A DNA stretch of 64,000 nucleotides from Alopecurus myosuroides (lineage: Eukaryota > Streptophyta > Magnoliopsida > Poales > Poaceae). The stretch lies in the NCBI GenBank assembly GCA_028641055.1, contig CM054057.1:728720484-728784483 (forward strand). Reading direction: 5' to 3'. The stretch's first letter is position 1. Each line of letters begins with the position of its first letter. This document shows positions 55,178-64,000 of this stretch, one piece after another. The notes under the pieces are model-generated. The model was given only the letters and a program-made list of their open reading frames with translations. It did not search any database and was not told the origin of the DNA. The position numbers and the translations under genes were made by a program.

Positions 55178-58100
55178 TGTCGCACCCGGACTTCTAGAGG
55201 ATACTCACAGTCCGCTAAATAGTAGAACAAATGGCTTACGGGGCATACCGGCACCCGCATCTCAATATGAGCAGGCCAACACGTAACGTACGTGTGACAA
55301 CCATTCTCTACTATCCATCGTCTGCGTAAACCATCCCATAGAAATCAGGACACTTCCGTTGACGTACTTCATAACATCCACACATGGTACGTCAACGGCA
55401 TTAGAACAGCTGATATCACAACATATCTCTAAGACACAAAAGATTGAAATAAGTTGCAAATAGCTCTCACTAGAGCATAGATAGCAAATACGATCATCCA
55501 GAGGACACATGTCCCAACAATTCATCATTACATCACAGCGGAAGCATCCAAAGTGTCTGAGTACAGACAAGATCCAAATAGGCCTAAGAGGCCGGAAACT
55601 AAAGACGGAGCCCATCCACGATGTCTCGGATCCTGCCCGGGTCCGCTATCTACTCGTCAGCAGCCTCGTCGTACTCCACGTAGCAGCCATCACGGGGATC
55701 CTCGTAAGCATAGTCTGCGGAAACCACAACCCCAAAGGGGTAAGTACATAAACGTACTGGCAAGAAAGACTCAGTGTACCCCAACAACATCAAGCACAGA
55801 TGCTTTGGGTTCAACGGAAGAAAAGGTGATACAAAAGATGCGGGAGCTGGCTGCACTAACCAACTACAGACATACTACAACTTCCGGCTAACAGAAAGGA
55901 GATAAGATAGCGTATCGTAACCAACTATAACAAACTCCAAACAAACCCATCCTGGATCTTGCTCCTTATCCAAAGAAGCAATCCGAGGATAATTCACACA
56001 GTTGGATTAATGATGGTTCCAGTTTTTGTGGCAATAAGGCTATTACTAGTCAAGTTATCATTAGTTCGGTGTAAGTTGTTCTGAGTACTTGTTAGCCAGT
56101 ACTTTCACCAAGTCATCCATAACCGCGGAAAACACGGCTTCTCGAGAAGATTTACCCTGCAGGGGTGCACCAATTTGGCCGTACACGTAAGAATAACCCG
56201 CCAGATGGAATGCCTTCCACCAAGCGGGGCACTCAACACAACTCAACTCTTCTTCGCATCAAGCCCAAAGAACCCCGTGCAATTGAGCGCATGGCTAATC
56301 AAGCCCCACGAAGAAAAGGGGACCCTCATAGCACTCTAAGAATGTGTCTCCCTAAATGCCGACTACAAAAGTTCCACCCTGGTACCAAGGGTTCGCACCT
56401 GCATATGCATGCGGCAAATGGAAAACCCGAACTAAATGAGGCGATTTGGACGAGATGTGAATCGAGCAAAATTGAGGGGGGCTCCCATACACGCTTCCCA
56501 CATGCGGTTAGTGCGCTCATCATGGATCAGTAGACAAGACCCTTTTCCTAATTAGGGTCGACACTAGCAGGCCTCAAAACCACGCCGGGCCTCCTGCCGG
56601 TGCCTTATCATCAAATTATTATTACCTCAAACATTAACAGGTTGATTGTTTAAACATCGAGCCCCATAACATAAGTAATAGCAACAGAAAGTAACGGGTA
56701 ACAGACTCGAGCAAAAACAACCCTAAGCATGCTAGTAAGACACGGGCAACAATCAATGGGGTTATAGGTGTGGAGGTGAGGCTATATCAGGGTTAAAGGA
56801 TAACATGTGATAGGATCGGGACAGAAGCAACGATTCAAAAGGCTAGCAGAATAGACAACGGAAAGTATCGGTATCCAATGTTGAAAGGAACACAATGGTT
56901 CATGTGAGTGAATACTTGCCTGCAAACTCAGCAGCCTGGTACTGAGCTAACTCCTCAGAAGGGGTGTCGTAAACCTCGTCTGTCTCAACGTCGCCGTCTA
57001 TTCGAGAAGAAGCAAACCAACAACGCAGAGAGACAAACAATCAATAACATGGCATAATGCACAAACATGGGATGATGCATGTCAATTTAATTGATGCATC
57101 AGAATAAACTAGTTGACTTGGTAACATAACATAATTAAATGGACCCACATGCAATTTGGATTGCATACGGAAAGCCCATGAATTATGGTTGGATTAAATG
57201 ATCTACAAATAAACAACATGTGAAAGTGGATTAGCATGATGCATGGATGAGGAAAACAAAAGAAAACAACAATAGATCCAATTTGAAATGAAGTTTACCA
57301 AGTTTGGAATTTTATTTATTAAGTTATGCAATTTTGGTTTCTTAAGGGTGTTACACAAGCATTTGTTGTTTTCACCAATTTAAATTGTTCAAAACAAATA
57401 ACAAAATTCATATTTGGAAAGTACACAAAATTTTAGGTGGATTACATGTTTCAATTATTGAAAAAGGAATTAAGATGAATTATTTATGAATTAAACAAGT
57501 TAAACAAGATTTAAATGAATTAAATTCAAGTAGGAATATTATTTGAATTTTATTTGTTCAAAACATTAGCCAAATTCATATTTGAAATGTTTATGATTTT
57601 CTGGTTTGAAAACATATTTTATATGTTCAAAAATAATTTAATTTGATCAAGTTATGAATTTAGCAAATTTAAATGATTTAAACAAGGTTTAAATTATTTA
57701 ACCAATTTTAATTATTCAAAACATGAAACAAATTTTATATTTGAAAAGGTGGTTTAAAATGGGATGGAAAACATATTTTATTTGTGTTATTTGAATTAAG
57801 TTTGAATTAGTTATGAAATTAACCAAATTTAAAATGATTTGTTTGAATTTGAAATTTGAATACATTTGAAATATTCAAAACAGAAAACAAATGAGTTAAT
57901 CATGTAGAGGGTTTAATTTGGTTCAGCATACATATTTTATTTGTATTATTTGGATTTGGAAATTAAAAGTTATTGGCAATTTAAAATCAGGGACTAATCT
58001 GTAAAAGAAAAGGATTTATTTTTAAAAAGAAAAGGGCCAGAAACAAATTCTACCTCGCAGTGGCTAGCCCAAGGCACTGACAGAGGGGGCCCCTGGGCCA

Positions 58101-59637
58101 CGGTGGCCCGCGTGTGCACAACAGCTGACAGGGGGGCCCTCCTGTCAGTGCTCCTCGCAAAAAAGTGGGGTTTTTATTCTGCGGGAGGCAGGGATCGAAC
58201 CCTGGCCTCCCGGGCGCGCGCGCTGCTGCGTTGCCACTGCGGTGTGAGCGTTTGTTTGTCAGTAGAGGATGCGCGGGGAGGATATGTTTCAGATCTGAAG
58301 GTTAACTGAATTTTCTGCAGGTCGTTTTCTGAACTTTCGACAGAGGCGCGATGGTAGCTCACCAGCGGCGGCTGCGGCCGTGCTCGTGCTGCCGTGGACG
58401 CGCTGTTGCTCGTGTGCGTGTGCTGTGGTAGCGCGTGGTGAGCGTGTGCTCGCGCAGAGAGGTAGAGGGGCGAGGGAAGGTGTGCTCACCTCCGGTGGTC
58501 GAGGAGGCAGAGGCTCGGGGAGGAAAGTGGCCGGCGGCGTCAGCACGGACAGCGGCGGCGCTGCAGACGGTCTCCGGCACGATGGCGGTGTCGATTACGA
58601 AGAGGAAGCTGCGGGGGATTGGTTCCCGCAGTTAGGTTGGAAGGTGGAGCATCGAGGCGGCGGTGATAGGCAGAATTCAGGCGACGGTGGCGGAGTGAGG
58701 TTCAGAGAGAAAAGTGGTGGCGCAGAGGGAGAGAATCGGAGGGGGAAACGGCGGCGAGAGAGGGAGAGGGTGGAGGTCTAGGCTAGGGCAGAGCTCGGGG
58801 GGCCTAGGGTTAGGTTTATAGGGGGAGTGGAGCTGCTCACGGCCGTTGCTGCTCTGCTGCTGCGACGTGGACACCAGCATTGGCTGCCGTACAGGTTGAA
58901 GACGACCTCGAAGAGGTATCGGGCCGTGGGGGTGTGGTGGGCTGGCCCAACTAGGCTGGCCTGCCCACCCCTCTCTGTTTTTCTTTATTTTTTTGTTGCT
59001 CTGTTTGTTTTTTTTTCTAAAAGGAAAAGAGAGAAAAGGAGTGGGTTTGAGGGTTAGAAAAATTAGGAGAAAAATTTGTATTTGATTAAGTTTTGTAACA
59101 GCACCTAAATGCAACTTTTGTTTTCTCAAACATTTCAAATTGGTTGATGCTTGTAAATTTAATTGAAATTGAGTAATTTTGATATTAGGTGAATAATAGT
59201 GACTTAAGCAATTTAAAGTTTTTGATTTCAAGTTAACTTTAAACAAAGGAGTGTTTTGTAATTTTCATAATTTTCAAAAGGGTTGCTGCTTGATGAATTA
59301 ATGGAATTTGAAAGGAATTTGAATTAAGTGAATTTGCTATTAAATGAATTATTGAAACTTAAACAATTTGATGGTTTGAACTTTATAGTTTAATGGAAAC
59401 AACTTGATGTTTTGATTTGGATATTCATTTGGAAATTGTAACAGCACAAGTATGAAACAAATATTTAAAATTTGGTTTGAAATTCAAATAGAAAACAAAG
59501 GAAAACAAATGAAAACAGAGGAAAACAATTGGAAAACAAAGCAAAACAAATGCAATGAACATGATGTCATGATGCAAAACATAAAATAATAGAGAGCAAA
59601 CATTCGAATGGTTGTTTTTCATACTTGGGATGTTACA
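55178..59637 (-). repeat. Complete LTR (4460 bp) of the deleted element
   Basis: On the + strand it runs TGTCGCACCC to GGGATGTTACA, i.e. TGTAACATCC to GTGCGACA on the minus strand, the same ends as the LTR of chromovirus A. The GC-rich island is at about 58030-58960, a tRNA-like A/B-box segment at 58191-58237, and the AT-rich stretch at 57050-58020. No gene is called; open frames in the GC-rich island are compositional. Confidence 0.85.
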
Positions 59638-60473
59638 AAACGCCCCCCCTTGAAGGAATCGCGCCCCGAGATTCCTACTGAGAAGAGAAAAGGTCCGGAT
59701 ACTTCTTGCGAAGATCCTCTTGAGCTGTGACACGTGAAACACATCGTGCACCTTGGATAGTTTTTCTGGAATTTCAAGACGATAGGCATTCCTGGTAACT
59801 CTTCTGGAAAGACGTCAGGGAATTCGCAAACCACCGGAACATTTTTGAGTAGAGGTAGAGGTTTTGCATCGAGGGTGTATAGCTGAATAGAACTTGATTC
59901 ATTTGGAGAATAGACTATCTGGCCAGAAGGGTGGAACAGAGTTATTGATTAGACGCCGGTAGAATAACTGAAGTGGGAAGCAAAAACAAGGTTTCAACGG
60001 ACGAATATGATGTTGAGAAGAACAGGATAACGAAGCAACAACGGGGAAACACGAGACCAAAACACTCCTGAGGTACTACGGAAAACCCATCCGGGCTTCT
60101 AAAGGATCAATATCTACTGCTTAAGGAATATAGGATCTGCTTCCGGGGCTTACATGCCTCCGTTCTCAATCGTGAGTAGGCAACATGATAAATCATGTCA
60201 CAACCACCTCCATTCCTATGGTCTAGTAGATATAACTATCCTAGAGAAACCAGGATACGTGAAATCCTAACTTGAAAGTTTAGATGAGAGAAAAGAAAAA
60301 CAACGTTGCACTTCCTTAAAACAAGAAAAGAAAAAGGGAGGGTGGGTGGGGAAAGTAAAAGAACAGAATTCCTACTCTCCGTTTCATTTTTCCTATATAG
60401 CTACAAAATAGTTTCTAGACTCAACTGCGACCAGTAAAAGGGATCCTACAGGCAGACAGGCTCTGATACCATT
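59638..60473 (-). pseudogene. Remnant interior of the deleted element
   Basis: On the minus strand: leader (to about 59950), then the linker after protease ([22 protein letters not shown]), joined directly to the pol 3' region at an AATGCC shared by both parents (59785-59790). A second junction in AAGAGG (59716-59721) links VSQLKR to the last residues of the polyprotein. Relative to chromovirus A these junctions remove about 2.5 kb (RT, RNase H, integrase) and 190 bp (most of the chromodomain-like segment). Gag is also gone. Confidence 0.82.
60460..60471 (-). other. Primer-binding site of the deleted element
   Basis: GCTCTGATACCA, i.e. TGGTATCAGAGC on the minus strand, two bases from the LTR. 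Intact. Confidence 0.9.
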
Positions 60474-63400
60474 TGTCGCACCCGGACTTCTAGAGGATAC
60501 TCACAGTCCGCTAAATAGTAGAACAAATGGCTTACGGGGCATACCGGCACCCGCATCTCAATATGAGCAGGCCAACACGTAATGTGTGACAACCATTCTC
60601 TACTATCCATCGTCTGCGTAAACCATCCCATAGAAATCAGGACACTTCCGTTGACGTACTTCATAACATCCACACATGGTACGTCAACGGCATTAGAACA
60701 GCTGATATCACAACATATCTCTAAGACACAAAAGATTGAAATAAGTTGCAAATAGCTCTCACTAGAGCAGAGATAGCAAATACGATCATCCAGAGGACAC
60801 ATGTCCCAACAATTCATCATTACATCACAGCGGAAGCATCCAAAGTGTCTGAGTACAGACAAGATCCAAATAGGCCTAAGAGGCCGGAAACAAAAGACGG
60901 AGCCCATCCACGATGTCTCGGATCCTGCCCGGGTCCGCTATCTACTCGTCAGCAGCCTCGTCGTACTCCACGTAGCAGCCATCACGGGGATCCTCGTAAG
61001 CGTAGTCTACAGAAACCACAGCCCCAAATGGGTCAGGACATAAACGTACTGGCAAGCAAGACTCACAATTCACCAAAGTGTACCCCAACAACATCAAGCA
61101 CAGATGCTTTGGGTTCAACGGAAGAAAAGGTGATACAAAAGATGCGGCAGCTGGCTGCACTAACCAACTACATAACATACTACAACTTCCAGCTAACAGA
61201 AAGGAGATAAGATAGCGTATCGTAACCAAGTATAACTAACTCCAAACAAACCCATCCTGGATCTCGCCCCTTATCCAAAGAAGCAATCCGAGGATAACTC
61301 ACACAGTTGGATTAATGATGGTTCCAGTTTTTGTGGCAATAAGGCTATTACTAGTCAAGTTATCATTAGTTAGGTGTAAGTTGTTCTGAGTACTTGTTAG
61401 CCAGTACTTTCACCAAGTCATCCATAACCGCGGAAAACACGGCTTCTCGAGAAGATTTACCCTGCAGGGGTGCACCAATTTGGCCGTACACGTAAGAATA
61501 ACCCGCCAGATGGAATGCCTTCCACCAAGCGGGGCACTCAACACAACTCAACTCTTCTTCGCATCAAGCCCAAAGAACCCCGTGCAATTGAGCGCACGGC
61601 TAATCAAGCCCCACGAAGAAAAGGGGACCCTCATAGCACTCTAAGAACGTGTCTCCCTAAATGCCGACTACAAAAGTTCCACCCTGGTACCAAGGGTTCG
61701 CACCTGCATATGCATGCGGCAAATGGAAAACCCGAACTAAATGAGGCGATTTGGACGAGATGTGAATCGAATAAAATTGAGGGGGGCGCCCATACACGCT
61801 TCCCACATGCGGTTAGTGCGCTCATCATGGATCAGTAGACAAGACCCTTTTCCTAATTAGGGTCGACACTAGCAGGCCTCAAAACCACGCCGGGCCTCCT
61901 GCCGGTGCCTTATCATCAAAATATTATTACCTCAAACATTAACAGGTTGATTGTTTAAACATCGAGCCCCATAACATAAGTAATAGCAACAGAAAGTAAC
62001 GGGTAACAGACTCGAGCAAAAACAACCCTAAGCATGCTATTAAGACACGGGCAACAAGCAATGGGGATATAGGTGTGGAGGTGAGGCTATATCAGGGTTA
62101 AAGGATAACATGTGATAGGATCGGGACAGAAGCAACGATTCAAAAGGCTAGCAGAATAGACAACGGAAAGTATCGGTATCCAATGTTGAAAGGAACACAA
62201 TGGTTCATGTGAGTGAATACTTGCCTGCAAACTCAGCAGCCTGGTACTGAGCTAACTCCTCACAAGGGGTGTCGTAAACCTCGTCTGTCTCAACGTCGTC
62301 GTCTATTCGAGAAGAAGCAAACCAACAACGCAGAGAGACAAACAATCAATAACATGGCATAATGCACAAACATGGGATGATGCATGTCAATTTAATTGAT
62401 GCATCAGAATAAACTAGTTGACTTTGTAACATAACATAATTAAATGGACCCACATGCAATTTGGATTGCATATGGAAAGCCCATGAATTATGGTTGTATT
62501 AAATGATCTACAAATAAACAACATGTGAAAGTTGATTAGCATGATGCATGAATGAGGAAAACAAAAGAAAACAACAATAGATCCAATTTGAAATGAAGTT
62601 TACCAAGTTTGGAATTTTATTTATTAAGTTATGAAATTTTGGTTCCTTAAGGGTGTTACACAAGCATTTGTTGTTTTCACCAATTTAAATTGTTCAAAAC
62701 AAATAACAAAATTCATATTTGGAAAGTACACAAAATTTTAGGTGGATTACATGTTTCAATTATTGAAAAAGGAATTAAGATGAATTATTTATGAATTAAA
62801 CAAGTTAAACAAGATTTAAATGAATTAAATTCAAGTAGGAATATTATTTGAATTTTATTTGTTCAAAACATTAAGCCAAATTAATATTTGAAAAGTTTAT
62901 GATTTTCTGGTTTGAAAACATATTTTATATGTTCAAAAATAATTTAATTTGAGCAAGTTATGAATTTAGCAAATTTAAATGATTTAAACAAGGTTTAAAT
63001 TATTTAACCAATTTTAATTATTCAAAACATGAAACAAATTTTATATTTGAAAAGGTGGTTTAAAATGGCATGGAAAACATATTTTATTTGTGTTATTTGA
63101 ATTAAGTTTGAATTAGTTATGAAATTAACCAAATTTAAAATGATTTGTTTGAATTTGAAATTTGAATACATTTGAAATATTCAAAACAGAAAACAAATGA
63201 GTTAATCATGTAGAGGGTTTAATTTGGTGCAGCATACATATTTTATTTGTATTATTTGGATTTGGAAATTAAAAGTTATTGGCAATTTAAAATCAGGGAC
63301 TAATCTGTAAAAGAAAAAGATTTATTTTTAAAAAGTAAAGGGCCAGAAACAAATTCTACCTCGCAGTGGCTAGCCCAAGCCACTGACAGAGGGGGCCCCT

Positions 63401-64000
63401 GGGCCACGGTGGCCCGCGTGTGCACAGCAGCTGACAGGGGGGCCCTCCTGTCAGTGCTCCTCGCAAAAAAGTGGGGTTTTTATTCTGCGGGAGGCAGGGA
63501 TCGAACCCTGGCCTCCCGGGCGCGCGCGCTGCTGCGTTGCCACTGCGGTGTGAGCGTTTGTTTGTCAGTAGAGGATGCGCGGGGAGGATATGTTTCAGAT
63601 CTGAAGGTTAACTGAATTTTCTGCAGGTCGTTTTCTGAACTTTCGACAAAGGCACGATGGTAGCTCACCGGCGGCGGCTGCGGCCGTGCTCGTGCTGCCG
63701 TGGACGCGCTGGTGCTCGTGTGCGTGTGCTATGGTAGCGCGTGGTGAGCTTGTGCTCGCGCAGAGAGGTAGAGGGGCGAGGGAAGGTGTGCTCACCTCCG
63801 TTGGTCGAGGAGGCAGAGGCTCGGGGAGGAAAGTGGCCGGCGGCGTCAGCACGGACGGCGACGGCGCTGCAGACGGTCTCCGGCACGATGGTGGTGTCGA
63901 TTACGAAGAGGAAGCTGCGGGGGATTGGTTCCCGCAGTTAGGTTGGAAGGTGGAGCATCGAGGCGGCGGTGATAGGCAGAATTCAGGCGACGGTGGCGGA
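60474..64000 (-). repeat. Second LTR of the deleted element, partial
   Basis: 3527 bp starting TGTCGCACCC, running off the right edge. It matches 55178 to about 58694 with a few small indels, including the tRNA-like segment near 63497-63543. Confidence 0.88.

Larger units (their letters stand above)
55178..64000 (-). mobile_element. Non-autonomous relative of chromovirus A, coding region deleted
   Basis: Two long LTRs (55178-59637 complete, 60474 onward partial) flank an interior of only 836 bp. On the minus strand the interior keeps the primer site, leader, a scrap of the protease C-terminus, scraps of the 3' end of pol, and the polypurine tract. This is the structure of a large retrotransposon derivative: intact cis signals, no enzymes. 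The visible parts of the two LTRs are close to 99% alike by eye, so it moved recently, presumably using enzymes of a relative. The left flank AGAAG (55173-55177) would be the target duplication. Confidence 0.85.

Noticed and set aside
58170..58250. Possible tRNA gene on the minus strand
   Set aside because: A- and B-box-like motifs are present, but I cannot build an acceptor stem or anticodon arm. Reported as a tRNA-like segment only.

Overview
The window is nuclear DNA from a grass. It most likely comes from a pooid such as a Triticeae cereal, with a large repeat-rich genome. Evidence: nested LTR retrotransposons with multi-kilobase LTRs and tRNA-iMet-type primer sites; CACTA transposons, one with the grass-type terminus CACTACTAGGGAAAAGC; an L1-type LINE; a monocot-type CBF/DREB1 cold-response gene. 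The organism call is inference. Only about 1 kb (34.7-35.6 kb) looks like ordinary host gene space; the rest is transposons or unassigned DNA.

Layout. 1-1348 is the right end of a CACTA element that jumped into the 5' LTR of chromovirus A (Tekay-like Ty3/gypsy, 1349-10740, + strand). A itself sits in an older minus-strand Tat-lineage gypsy element, Tat-1, seen at 10741-12253 and 24162-26108. A younger chromovirus B (12254-24161, complete, uninterrupted gag-pol, LTRs about 99% alike, TSD CCTCC) splits the Tat-1 gag. Tat-1 sits in what looks like the tail of a LINE. A nearly full-length but broken L1-type LINE follows (26414-32611, 13-bp target duplication). Then come 32.6-34.7 kb of unassigned DNA ending in a TTTTGCTAC-rich block, the CBF gene (34869-35562, apparent N-terminal frameshift), a truncated minus-strand SIRE-like copia element (36545-39605), and a second CACTA element (from 39606). 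The second CACTA is split by Tat-2 (40864-53830), a full-length Tat element with 489-bp LTRs and TSD CTTGG. The window ends in a minus-strand relative of A whose coding region is almost entirely deleted (55178-64000, running off the right edge).

How parts relate. Chromoviruses A and B each carry gag, protease, RT, RNase H, integrase and a chromodomain-like tail in one polyprotein; only B has an open frame. The end element keeps LTRs, primer site and polypurine tract but no usable genes, so it could only move with enzymes from a relative. Tat-2 carries gag-pol with a second RNase H and, antisense between pol and the 3' LTR, a multi-exon gene with its own TATA box, canonical introns, and a domain I recognise as the plant 'putative gypsy-type transposase' family. 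That antisense gene, a duplicated in-frame exon within it, and two sets of small stem-loops with covarying arms are the most unusual things here.
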